Shown: positions 1-7,341 of the stretch, in pieces | Layout: each line of letters opens with the position of its first letter | Position numbering within the stretch: position 1 is the stretch's first letter | From: an uncultured Lachnospiraceae bacterium | GTDB lineage: Bacteria; Bacillota; Clostridia; Lachnospirales; Lachnospiraceae | NCBI GenBank assembly: GCA_947626715.1 | Contig: CANQTG010000009.1 | Span: 1 to 44,328, forward strand | Length of the DNA: 44,328 nucleotides | Direction of reading: 5' to 3' | Position numbers and translations under genes: made by a program | The notes under the pieces: generated by a model | Database searches by the model: none | What the model was told of the DNA's origin: nothing | Seen by the model: the letters and a program-made list of their open reading frames with translations, nothing else

Positions 1-2
1 AC

Positions 3-728
3 GATAATGAATACTTAAAAGACCATGCATTACTAAAAAATAATGATTGGGATGCCTTTGTTGTAGAAATTAAGACCAAAAACAGATTCCATTCAAAACT
101 AATTAATTTTGATATTTTAGAGAAATATTGCTCATTTATTAGGAAAACATATAAAGCGGGAAGCTTGTTTTACCGTGCAAGGATATCTGACCAATCAGGA
201 TATCCTGTAAGTGAAATGTCTGCCCCTCCAGCTGGAAGGAGTTCAGAAGGAAGAGCTAATGCACGAGGTATTACTTGCCTTTATTTAGCTAGTGATATTG
301 ATACTACTTTGCATGAAGTTCGTGCCGGAGTATTTGATTATGTAAGTGTCGGTACGTTTCGGTTAATAAAAGACATCACGGTGGTTGATCTTAGAGCCAT
401 TACCCAAATTAGTCCATTTGTTGAGGGACTAGAATATTTGGATCATGCAATAAACAAACAACATCTTGAAAAAATCAATACTGAAATGAGCAAATCTTTG
501 CGCAGAAGTGATAGCACATTAGATTATGTACCTACGCAGTATATTGTTGATTTTATCAAAAGCATTGATCATAACGGTGTACAGGAATATGATGGTATTG
601 AGTACAATAGCACCACTAATCCGGGAGGATATAATCTTGCCATTTTCAACCCAGCTTTGTTTGAATGTATTACAGTCGATGTCTACGATATAGAAAAGCT
701 GCAATATACGTCAAAAAAGATAGTATAA
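3..728 (+). CDS. RES-domain NAD+-degrading protein, 5' end outside window
   Basis: The reading frame is open from the window edge (first full codon at 3) for 241 codons, so the gene is cut on its left; the TTG at 165 is an internal codon. The RES core is clear: YRAR, then GYPVSEMSAPP, GRAN, GITCLYLASD, HEVR and VVDL. RES proteins are toxins that degrade NAD+ (NAD+ phosphorylase/hydrolase activity), usually paired with an Xre/MbcA-type antitoxin. The residues before the core could belong to the HEPN/RES N-terminal domain found in longer members of the family, which is inference. An antitoxin gene, if present, must lie left of the window, since nothing suitable follows. Base composition is AT-richer than the neighbouring genes, which suggests acquired DNA. 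Confidence 0.85.
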   Translation, partial: DNEYLKDHALLKNNDWDAFVVEIKTKNRFHSKLINFDILEKYCSFIRKTYKAGSLFYRARISDQSGYPVSEMSAPPAGRSSEGRANARGITCLYLASDIDTTLHEVRAGVFDYVSVGTFRLIKDITVVDLRAITQISPFVEGLEYLDHAINKQHLEKINTEMSKSLRRSDSTLDYVPTQYIVDFIKSIDHNGVQEYDGIEYNSTTNPGGYNLAIFNPALFECITVDVYDIEKLQYTSKKIV

Positions 729-794
729 ATACCAAGAATATAATTCTATTTAATCCTGCCAATACTCGTCGAACCTATGTCAATCCTTCCGCCG

Positions 795-816
795 CTCAAG
801 CGGGTGCTTGAGTTTC
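795..816 (+). terminator. Hairpin downstream of RES gene
   Basis: CTCAAGC-GGGT-GCTTGAG forms a perfect 7-bp stem followed by TTT. It is placed to end the RES transcript, but the T-run is short. Nothing else is recognisable in 729-977. Confidence 0.4.
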
Positions 817-977
817 CGTACTTTACAATAAGATAAAGAGGAAACGGCTCTTAGAGATGTCCCGTTGTCATTATTTTACTATGCCATACAGAAAACTGAA
901 AAATAAGAGTACTTAAATAAGCCCTGCCGCCGGGCATACAGGGAATATTCCGTTTTATCTGATTCAGATGATCAGTT

Positions 978-1277
978 TCAGACAAAGCTGACGGTATGCG
1001 GGACGCCACGTCTTAAACCAGAGCCTGACGCTCTCTGTATGATGGAAACTTTTAAGGCGTTTGTTTCCGGTTTCATGGAGATATGGGCCAGAAATGCCAT
1101 GCATAAGGTGGTATAAAAATTCAAGGCGTTGATGGCGGCAAGTCTGCGCACCCGGAAATCCTCAAACCGGAACATCTGCTTTTTGCAGCGGAAATATTCC
1201 TCAATGCGCCATCTGGAAAAATACAGCTTTGCGATCCGGATGACATCTTCCTTTGCTTCGGTGTCAGTGTAAACGCA
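978..1277 (-). pseudogene. Transposase C-terminal remnant (DDE/IS4-like)
   Basis: Read on the minus strand, this stretch encodes DVIRIAKLYFSRWRIEEYFR followed by CKKQMF-FEDFRVRRLAAINAL and SMKPETNALK, the conserved C-terminal region of a DDE transposase of IS4/IS1634-like type; the YFSRWRIEEYFR segment carries the catalytic-glutamate region. Immediately upstream an in-frame TAA (plus 1278-1280) stops the frame, and neighbouring sequence continues in another frame, so the gene is truncated and frameshifted. The tail after the QRA segment does not look like transposase and is probably read-through into unrelated DNA. No terminal inverted repeats were found. Exact family is uncertain. Confidence 0.7.
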
Positions 1278-1294
1278 TTATCTCCCGGCTCTGC

Positions 1295-1324
1295 TTTAAA
1301 CCTATCGAATTCGATAGGTTTAAA
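1295..1324. repeat. 30-bp perfect palindrome
   Basis: The two arms TTTAAACCTATCGAA and TTCGATAGGTTTAAA are exact reverse complements with no spacer, centred on an EcoRI-type GAATTC. It sits between the transposase remnant and the end of the DUF2974 gene. Confidence 0.9.
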
Positions 1325-1379
1325 CTTGGGATTATGGATTTGTTCCCATAACGCCGCCTCGCCGCGAATCGTTATGCGG

Positions 1380-2513
1380 TTATTTTTTCCATTCTGCAAT
1401 ACAGATAGCCGCCGCCGTTTTCCGTTCTGCTCCCCTGCGCAGCCTGTCTTTCACGATCCGGCAGAGCAGGCCGCGCCACTCATCCCGCGCTTCCAGTACC
1501 GTCTCCATTCCGCTCTGCTGCGGCAGCGCAAACAGCATTTCCGCCCAGCGCTCGATCTTTTTCTCCGGCAGGGAGCGCAGCCGTCGGCTGAGCGCCGTCC
1601 CTAAAATCCGGTGTCCCCGGTACACATCTCTGACCCGGACAAAACACCCGTCCCGTATGAGCCAAGAAAAGGCGTTGTGCTGAAATATGCTGAAGGCACG
1701 GCTCTCCACGACCTCGCATTCCGCTCCTTCCTCCAAAAGCAGGCCCACCCATGAAGAATGCGGGACGATCTTGCAGATACGCCCCTTCATATCCTGCCGC
1801 ACCTCCTCGCTGCACAGGCCGCCGCAAAAGCCCGGCCCGTCCAGATCATAGACCTTACGGATCCGCTCCCGTATCTCCCGTCTGCAATGCGCCGCCGCAT
1901 ATACCGCCAGATTTCCGCCCTTTGAATGCCCGCCCACATACAGCGCGCCCCGGCACAGCGTCCCCACACGGTTTACATACGCCGCGCTCAGCTCCTGACT
2001 TTTCACAGGCATCCGGTAAAGCATTGCAAGATCCTCCCGCCAGCCCGCCAGCGTCTCATCCGTTCCCCGAAACGCGATATAAACCGAACCGTCCTCCAGA
2101 AAACAGCTCACAGCGGCAAACTGTGAACGCTCCCTTCGGTCGATTCGGTTTACATAAAAATTCACCCTCATTGTCCCAAAACGGCGGCTGGCGCGCAGCG
2201 TATCAAAAAGCGGGCCGTCCATTTTGGCATACATATCATCGGCAAGGAGCGCGGCGCGCCCCTTTTTCTCCGCGATCTCTTCCAGCGTGACCCAAGCTCC
2301 CAAGTCCTCGCACGAGGCGGCGTTTTCCAACGCGCAGCGAACCGCCCGCCTCTCTATGGGCTCCGGCGCGTTCCCCAACGCAAGCCCGCACACAGCGCCG
2401 TCGAGCTTTAGATAAGAAAACTGTGCGAGCGCAAGGCCGTCCGCCTCGCAAAAGGGACGTTCCAGCAGGGAATATTCCCCGTATTCCCGGATATAGTCGA
2501 TCACATTGCCCAT
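1380..2513 (-). CDS. DUF2974 (Mbeg1-like) alpha/beta-hydrolase-fold protein
   Basis: A 377-residue protein with the lipase-like nucleophile elbow GGHSKGG (Ser about residue 197), preceded by the oxyanion-side strand YIAFRGTD and followed by YDLDGPGF and IVPHSSWVG, which would supply the acid and histidine. This arrangement is typical of the DUF2974/Mbeg1-like family in Firmicutes; the substrate is unknown. No signal peptide, so it is expected in the cytoplasm. The start is supported by AAGGAG ten bases upstream of the ATG. Only eight bases separate it from the stop of the nucleoid-associated gene, so the two are very likely co-transcribed. The stop lies about 100 bp from a transposase remnant, but the protein looks full length. 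Confidence 0.8.
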   Translation of the reverse strand: MGNVIDYIREYGEYSLLERPFCEADGLALAQFSYLKLDGAVCGLALGNAPEPIERRAVRCALENAASCEDLGAWVTLEEIAEKKGRAALLADDMYAKMDGPLFDTLRASRRFGTMRVNFYVNRIDRRERSQFAAVSCFLEDGSVYIAFRGTDETLAGWREDLAMLYRMPVKSQELSAAYVNRVGTLCRGALYVGGHSKGGNLAVYAAAHCRREIRERIRKVYDLDGPGFCGGLCSEEVRQDMKGRICKIVPHSSWVGLLLEEGAECEVVESRAFSIFQHNAFSWLIRDGCFVRVRDVYRGHRILGTALSRRLRSLPEKKIERWAEMLFALPQQSGMETVLEARDEWRGLLCRIVKDRLRRGAERKTAAAICIAEWKK

Positions 2514-2521
2514 GCCGCTCC

Positions 2522-3538
2522 TTAAAATTTCGCCCGAATCGAACCGATGTGCCTTAGCAGTACGGAAATACTGCCGTCGCTCTCCGTGATAAATTCCACG
2601 CGGCTGTTATCCTTATATTGATCCATCGGGATCTTTAATTCGATTCCTGTGTCAGTTAAAAGATGCTGCGTCTGATACTTCTTGACAGTTGTGTCATTTT
2701 TAGGAGACACCTCTTCCTTTACCATGTCATATCTTTCCATCTGATCCTGAAACTTCGTCTGCAGGTCTTCCTCTGGAAAGATCTTCTGCGCGATCTCCTC
2801 TACCACAAAGCCGCCGTTTTCCGCAAGCTCCTCCGCAAGAATGCTCTTCGCACGCATCTGGTGTTCGTAGCGTTCATATTCTTCGTAATTTTCCTTCTGG
2901 ATATTCTCCACCGCTCTGGTAACAATATCCAGCTTCGTTCTGGGCGATAAACGGCTGTTGCACTTCAGGAACAGAAAAGAGAAATAATTCGTCTTTTCCC
3001 CGTTGATCTCATATTTTTTCTCGATCACCCGCACCGCGAGCGTATCAAGATCGACGACCGCCGCCTCCTGCAGACGCTGGGATTCCGCCGGGAGCGTCGC
3101 CCGGTAACGGATGATCTCGTTGTGGTTTCCCTCCCCTTCCGGCAGCGTGCGGTGCGTGTACGAGGTCTTAAAGTTCATCTTTAAGAACGCCAGAAATTCC
3201 TTCCCGTCCGCCCCAAAGCGGACGACGACCAGATCGGCCGGCGGGATCTCGATATTACTGTTCATGATATCGTAAAGCAGCTCCGCCGCCTGCCTGCTCA
3301 GCGCTATAAAATCCTCTTCCTCATATGCCGCGAGCAGCCTGTAGAGCTCCGACTGCTCCCTATAAAATTCGCAGTCCTTCCCGTCATCCCCCGCCATGAG
3401 CTTATAGATATGCTCCCGCAGAAACTGCGCAAAATCCGAGCCGAACTCGATCTCACTGTCCGATAAGACCGGCAGCCCCACAGTCGAATCCAAAATATGT
3501 ACGATCACCCGCTTTATCCGAATGTCCTCTTTCTGCAT
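2522..3538 (-). CDS. Nucleoid-associated protein, NdpA/YejK family
   Basis: A 338-residue soluble protein matching the 37-kDa nucleoid-associated family (PF04245). Typical features are the N-terminal IKRVIVHILD strand, the acidic helical segment around residues 30-100, and the middle block LVVVRFGADGKEFLAFLKMN and YFSFLFLKC. Family members associate with DNA; the precise role in Firmicutes is not established. GGAGGG precedes the ATG at good distance. It is the middle gene of an apparent VanZ / nucleoid protein / DUF2974 operon, with 57 bp to VanZ and 8 bp to the next gene. Confidence 0.85.
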   Translation of the reverse strand: MQKEDIRIKRVIVHILDSTVGLPVLSDSEIEFGSDFAQFLREHIYKLMAGDDGKDCEFYREQSELYRLLAAYEEEDFIALSRQAAELLYDIMNSNIEIPPADLVVVRFGADGKEFLAFLKMNFKTSYTHRTLPEGEGNHNEIIRYRATLPAESQRLQEAAVVDLDTLAVRVIEKKYEINGEKTNYFSFLFLKCNSRLSPRTKLDIVTRAVENIQKENYEEYERYEHQMRAKSILAEELAENGGFVVEEIAQKIFPEEDLQTKFQDQMERYDMVKEEVSPKNDTTVKKYQTQHLLTDTGIELKIPMDQYKDNSRVEFITESDGSISVLLRHIGSIRAKF

Positions 3539-3595
3539 ACCGTTCCCTCCCTGCGTCCTTTTCTCCTTTGCGCCGCCGCTTTGTCCCTCTCAATC

Positions 3596-4138
3596 CTACC
3601 GCCTCCGGCGTTTTTCCATCGTCAGCGGACGGAATATCGTTTTTCTGCCGATAAAGCCCGTGATACGCACCAAAATGATCCCCGGCAGAATGCCGATGCT
3701 GTCGATCGCCACATCGCGGGCGGACGCGCCCCGCCCCGACACAAAGGACTGGTGGTACTCGTCAAGTCCGGCAAAGGAAACGCAGAATATCCCCGCCGAC
3801 AATACCAGCCAGATCCCGCGGACTCCGTAAACATACAGCGGGAAGGCCACCGTTACGGCGAGCACAAAATATTCCGTCATGTGCGCCGTTTTACGGACAT
3901 AATGATGGATCCGTTCCGTATAATGCTCGATCCGTTCCTCGCTCCAATCCTTCTCCAGCACCTCCTCCGCCAAAACGACGATCTTATGGCTGACCTTTCG
4001 GCTGAGCTGCGCGGAAGAAGCGCCGTCCTGCGATGAAAAGCTGAAGATCAGATACATCACAACGAGCGCCGGCAGAAAGGATAACGGCTTTAACAGATAA
4101 CGCAGTAATTTTTTCATAAAAAGTCCAAAATATCTCAT
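3596..4138 (-). CDS. VanZ-family membrane protein
   Basis: A 180-residue protein with four predicted membrane segments and the VanZ signatures RKTAHMTEYF, then DEYHQSFVSGR and DVAIDSIG. VanZ was named for low-level teicoplanin resistance in vancomycin-resistance clusters, but stand-alone chromosomal copies such as this one have no demonstrated function; effects on cell-surface or lipid composition have been suggested for the family. Two starts are possible, 4138 and 4117 (MKKLLRYLL); neither has a strong ribosome binding site. It heads the operon running left into the nucleoid-associated and DUF2974 genes. Confidence 0.85.
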   Translation of the reverse strand: MRYFGLFMKKLLRYLLKPLSFLPALVVMYLIFSFSSQDGASSAQLSRKVSHKIVVLAEEVLEKDWSEERIEHYTERIHHYVRKTAHMTEYFVLAVTVAFPLYVYGVRGIWLVLSAGIFCVSFAGLDEYHQSFVSGRGASARDVAIDSIGILPGIILVRITGFIGRKTIFRPLTMEKRRRR

Positions 4139-4204
4139 AGTTTTGATTCTAACGGGTTTCTCTTATCCGCGCAATTCTTTTTTTATTTAATTTTTATTAA
4201 ATTA

Positions 4205-4233
4205 TTGCAATTTTTGCCGAAATATTGTGTAAT
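4205..4233 (+). promoter_or_regulatory. SigA-type promoter of Cys-rich repeat gene
   Basis: TTGCAA, 17-base spacer, TGTAAT, about 55 bases before the start codon at 4289, in an AT-rich divergent intergenic region. Confidence 0.55.
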
Positions 4234-4288
4234 AGTAGGTAGAAAAAGCGGGTAGGGAGAATACTGCGCATCGTAAGGAGTGAGCACC

Positions 4289-5833
4289 ATGGGAGTCATA
4301 TTAAAAGGACTGCAGAGTGTCCTGATCGCACTTGGAATCATCGCCGTTGTCGGGACGGGAGTTATCATATATTACAACACAGTCAAGCCCGAAGACGAGA
4401 CGGCGGAGACCGAGACGGTAGAAGCCCCCGCGCAGCCCGGCGGAGAGGACAGTATCTCTTCCGCAGAGGCCGGCACGACAGATACTTCCGCAGAAGAAGC
4501 CCCCGCGGATACCGCCGCCGAGGAGGAAGCGGCCGCGGATCTTTCCAATTCAAACGATAATGCAGATCCGTCCGATCCATCGGGGCAGGACGGCCATATC
4601 CACAGCTATACCAAGACCGTGCTGCGGGAAGCGACCTGCACGCAGACCGGCGAGGTACAGTATGTCTGCTATCTCGACGGATACAGCTATACGGAGGAGA
4701 CCCCCATGCTCGCCCACACGCCCGGCGAATGGGTCACGATCAGAAGCGCGACGGAGACACAGACGGGACTGCGCCAGCGCTCCTGCACGATATGCGGAAG
4801 GGTCGTAGAGGAAGAAACGCTCCCCATGCTCCCCTCTACAAGCTCCTCTTCCAATAACAACAGCAATAACAATAAAAATAGCAGCACCGACAATCATACG
4901 CATTCCTATACCTATGAGATCACGCAGGAGGCGACCTGCACGGAGGCCGGCGAAAAGGAATATACCTGCGTCACCTGCGGCAGCACCTTTACGACCAAGA
5001 TCCCGGCTACCAACCACCCCAGCCGCAAAACGGTCCGCACGGAGGGCGACTGCGCAAATCCCGGCAAGATCGAGGTCATCTGCAATCTCTGCGACGCCGT
5101 GATCTCATCCGAAACGCTTACCTATGAGCACGACTGGGGCTCATGGCAGACGACGACGGAAGCGACGACCACTTCAAAGGGCGTTAAAACGAGAACCTGT
5201 AAGAAGTGCGGGGAAACGGAGACAAAGAGCATTTCCAGACTTTCCTCCAATTCCAGCAGCGGTACGAGCAGCAGTACCAGTACGGGCAGCGGAACGAGTA
5301 CGGGCACAGGCACGAGCACCGGAACGGGAACAAGCACAAGTACGGGGAGCGGCACCGCCTCCCATACGCACACCTACACGTCCGCGATCACGACTCCGGC
5401 GACCTGCACGGAAGCCGGCGTAACGACCTATACCTGCAGCACCTGCGGCAATACCTATACCGAAGCCGCTCCCGCGGCGCTCGGGCACAGGGCCAGCGGC
5501 ACATGGGTCACGACGATTCAGGCGACGACCGACCACGAGGGAGAACAGGTACAATACTGCTCGCGCTGCCACGCTGTCGCAGAAACGCAGACGATCGCTA
5601 AGCTCGAACCGGTGCATACGCACAATTATTCCAAGATCGTTACCACAAGGGAGGCCACCTGCACCAGAACGGGCACCGTAATGCATATCTGCCCGGACGA
5701 CGGCGCAAGCTACACGTCCCAGACAGACGCTCTCGGACATGATTATAAGACGGTAAGGACCGAAACCGAACAATACGAAGAGTGCACCCGCTGCGGCAAT
5801 ATCATAAACCGCGTATCGCTTTCCTCCCCGTAA
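4289..5833 (+). CDS. Membrane-anchored Cys-rich TCxxCG repeat protein
   Basis: The ATG at 4289 is chosen because AAGGAG (4275-4280) lies eight bases before it, whereas the upstream GTG at 4280 overlaps that ribosome binding site. The 514-residue product has one N-terminal membrane segment (LIALGIIAVVGTGVIIYY), a long acidic/Ala/Pro linker, and then four extracellular repeats. Each begins HxHxY, continues with an ATCTxxG block and a YxCxxCG or related Cys pair, and ends near a TxxxxP-x-H segment. Regular CxxC pairs plus histidines suggest metal-binding (zinc-ribbon-like) modules or disulfide units; that is inference. Ser/Asn/Gly/Thr spacers separate the repeats. No sortase motif. Similar repeats occur in other Lachnospiraceae surface proteins; function unknown. 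Confidence 0.7.
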   Translation: MGVILKGLQSVLIALGIIAVVGTGVIIYYNTVKPEDETAETETVEAPAQPGGEDSISSAEAGTTDTSAEEAPADTAAEEEAAADLSNSNDNADPSDPSGQDGHIHSYTKTVLREATCTQTGEVQYVCYLDGYSYTEETPMLAHTPGEWVTIRSATETQTGLRQRSCTICGRVVEEETLPMLPSTSSSSNNNSNNNKNSSTDNHTHSYTYEITQEATCTEAGEKEYTCVTCGSTFTTKIPATNHPSRKTVRTEGDCANPGKIEVICNLCDAVISSETLTYEHDWGSWQTTTEATTTSKGVKTRTCKKCGETETKSISRLSSNSSSGTSSSTSTGSGTSTGTGTSTGTGTSTSTGSGTASHTHTYTSAITTPATCTEAGVTTYTCSTCGNTYTEAAPAALGHRASGTWVTTIQATTDHEGEQVQYCSRCHAVAETQTIAKLEPVHTHNYSKIVTTREATCTRTGTVMHICPDDGASYTSQTDALGHDYKTVRTETEQYEECTRCGNIINRVSLSSP

Positions 5834-5870
5834 TACCGTGATACCGGATGGGAAATGTTATCTAAGCAAA

Positions 5871-5935
5871 GAAAGGGGACTGCGGCAGAACCTCCCGTTG
5901 TGAAAAACGAAGTTCTGCAGCAATCCCCTTTTTCT
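5871..5935. terminator. Bidirectional intrinsic terminator
   Basis: GGGGACTGC-GGCAGAAC pairs with GTTCTGC-AGCAATCCCC across a 20-base loop; T-run on the plus side (5929-5933) and A-run on the left. It serves the Cys-rich gene on plus and rplT on minus. Confidence 0.85.
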
Positions 5936-5991
5936 TTCAAAGCGCCGCCTAAACTGCCGGATAGGCGCCCGCGCTTTCGTGCGCCCGCAGC

Positions 5992-6348
5992 CTATGCCAG
6001 CTTGCTCTTTGCGATCCCCGCCAGCTTTGCAAAGCCTTCCGCATCGCTGACCGCCATCTCTGCCAGCATTTTTCTGTTGATATCGATCCCTGCCAGCTTT
6101 AATCCGTGCATAAACTTGCTGTAGGAAAGATCGTTCAGACGAGCCGCCGCATTGATACGGGCGATCCACAGGCGTCTGAACTGGCGCTTTCTTTCCTTTC
6201 TGCCCGCATAGGAAGAGGTAAGCGCTCTCATCACAGACTGCTTTGCCACTCTGTACTGTTTCGATCTCGCGCCCCTGTAGCCCTTTGCAAGCTTTAAGAT
6301 TCTATTATGTTTTTTCTTTGCGTTTAAACCGCCTTTCACTCTTGCCAT
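5992..6348 (-). CDS. rplT: 50S ribosomal protein L20
   Basis: 118 residues, full length for L20, beginning [20 protein letters not shown] with the [10 protein letters not shown] and [16 protein letters not shown] blocks. L20 binds 23S rRNA early in 50S assembly and, in Firmicutes and enterics, represses its own operon through the mRNA. Last gene of infC-rpmI-rplT, 21 bp behind rpmI, followed by the terminator at 5871-5935. Confidence 0.98.
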   Translation of the reverse strand: MARVKGGLNAKKKHNRILKLAKGYRGARSKQYRVAKQSVMRALTSSYAGRKERKRQFRRLWIARINAAARLNDLSYSKFMHGLKLAGIDINRKMLAEMAVSDAEGFAKLAGIAKSKLA

Positions 6349-6369
6349 GTCTGATATCCTCCTTGCGAC

Positions 6370-6567
6370 CTATAAATACGGTAAAATCTTCTTCATATTC
6401 TTAACGTTCGTGCTGTCTGTCATTGCCGCCTTTCTGAGATTTCTCTTTCTCTTGGTGGATTTCTTTGTTAAGATATGGCTTTTGTAGGCTTTCGCTCTCT
6501 TTAATTTCCCTGTTCCGGTCAATTTAAAACGTTTTGCTGCCGCCCTGCTTGTCTTCATTTTTGGCAT
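6370..6567 (-). CDS. rpmI: 50S ribosomal protein L35
   Basis: 65 residues, very basic, starting [20 protein letters not shown], which is the standard L35 N-terminus. Middle gene of the conserved infC-rpmI-rplT operon; about 54 bp separate it from infC. Confidence 0.97.
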   Translation of the reverse strand: MPKMKTSRAAAKRFKLTGTGKLKRAKAYKSHILTKKSTKRKRNLRKAAMTDSTNVKNMKKILPYL

Positions 6568-6621
6568 AGCTACATTCCTCCAATCATTCTGTCATTCCAT
6601 TCTCTATTTTAACTGTACGAA

Positions 6622-7128
6622 TTAACGTTTTTCAGTTAAAAACATTGTCATGCTCCTGCCCTCTACCTTAGGCGCTTTTTCTATTACCGCGATATCGGAG
6701 AGCTCCTGCGCGATATCGTCCAAGATATGCTTGCTGTTCGCCATGTGCGCCATCTCGCGCCCCCGAAAGCGCAGCGTCACCTTTACCTTATCGCCCTTTG
6801 TCAAAAATCTCCGCGCGGCGTTGATCTTGGTATTTAAGTCGTTGGTATCAATATTCGGGGAAAGACGTATCTCCTTTACGTCGATGATCTTCTGTTTCTT
6901 TCTGGCTTCCTTTTCTTTCCTCGTCTGTTCATACCGGAACTTGCCGTAATCCACGATTTTACATACCGGAGGCTTTGCTGTCGGCGCGATCTTGACCAGA
7001 TCCAATCCCGCCTCTTCCGCAAGGCGCATGGCCTCTCTCGAGGACATGATCCCGAGCTGTTCGCCGTCCTCTCCAATGACACGTACTTCCCTGTCCCTAA
7101 TCTGTTCGTTAATCATTAAATCGCTAAT
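6622..7128 (-). CDS. infC: Translation initiation factor IF-3 (ATT start)
   Basis: IF-3 keeps the 30S subunit free and checks start-codon pairing. Both domains are present: N-terminal INEQIRDREVRVIG, then the linker KFRYEQTRKEKEARKKQK and C-terminal EIRLSPNID with TLRFRGREM. An ATG occurs at 7116, but it is 20 bases from the AGGAGG at 7137-7142. Twelve bases upstream and in frame is ATT (7126-7128), exactly eight bases from that AGGAGG. ATT/ATA starts are characteristic of infC and let IF-3 repress its own translation by rejecting the poor codon. With this start the product is 168 residues. First gene of the operon, preceded by a structured leader. Confidence 0.93.
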   Translation of the reverse strand: MSDLMINEQIRDREVRVIGEDGEQLGIMSSREAMRLAEEAGLDLVKIAPTAKPPVCKIVDYGKFRYEQTRKEKEARKKQKIIDVKEIRLSPNIDTNDLNTKINAARRFLTKGDKVKVTLRFRGREMAHMANSKHILDDIAQELSDIAVIEKAPKVEGRSMTMFLTEKR

Positions 7129-7145
7129 GGTTTTTACCTCCTAAT

Positions 7146-7175
7146 GAAAAAAGTGGATAGCATAACTATCCACTC
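7146..7175 (-). terminator. Attenuator terminator in infC leader
   Basis: On the minus strand AGTGGATAG-TTATG-CTATCCACT is followed by TTTTTT, a full intrinsic terminator four bases before the infC ribosome binding site. The upstream leader segment TATCCACTC (plus 7254-7262) is complementary to the 5' arm GAGTGGATA, so an antiterminator fold can form. This is the layout of L20-controlled attenuation in Firmicutes infC leaders. Confidence 0.8.
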
Positions 7176-7288
7176 CAATCTCCGCGTACACAATACCGAT
7201 AGGGTATCCTGTATCAGAACCAAAACGCCTGAAGCACGGCAGCCGCAGGGTGAGAGTGGATACTCTGCTTGATTGTTCTGTATCATAC
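7176..7288 (-). ncRNA. infC-rpmI-rplT 5' leader (L20-type regulatory leader)
   Basis: About 110 nt of untranslated RNA between the promoter and the attenuator. It contains AGAGT/ACTCT and GCGGCTGCCG-type local stems and the antiterminator strand. Regulation by L20 is inferred from the well-studied Bacillus subtilis operon; the L20-binding fold itself was not modelled. Confidence 0.6.
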
Positions 7289-7294
7289 CTGCAT

Positions 7295-7323
7295 ACTATA
7301 ACATATCCGGGCGCGGCTGTCAA
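7295..7323 (-). promoter_or_regulatory. Consensus SigA promoter of infC operon
   Basis: Minus strand TTGACA (7318-7323), 17-base spacer, TATAGT (7295-7300). It starts directly behind the stop of the P-type ATPase gene. Confidence 0.9.
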
Positions 7324-7341
7324 AGGGTTTTGTGAAAAATT

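Noticed and set aside
1121-1399. 92-codon minus-strand frame overlapping the transposase remnant and the DUF2974 gene end
   Set aside because: Its start lies inside the DUF2974 gene and its C-terminal half is an out-of-frame reading of the transposase segment; no ribosome binding site.
4139-4204. Possible riboswitch in the AT-rich gap before the Cys-rich gene
   Set aside because: The segment is short, low in structure and contains no known riboswitch core; a plain promoter explains it.
5124-5773. Long overlapping frames on both strands inside the Cys-rich gene
   Set aside because: They arise from the low-complexity Ser/Gly/Thr linker DNA; only the annotated frame has a ribosome binding site, an anchor and repeated domains.
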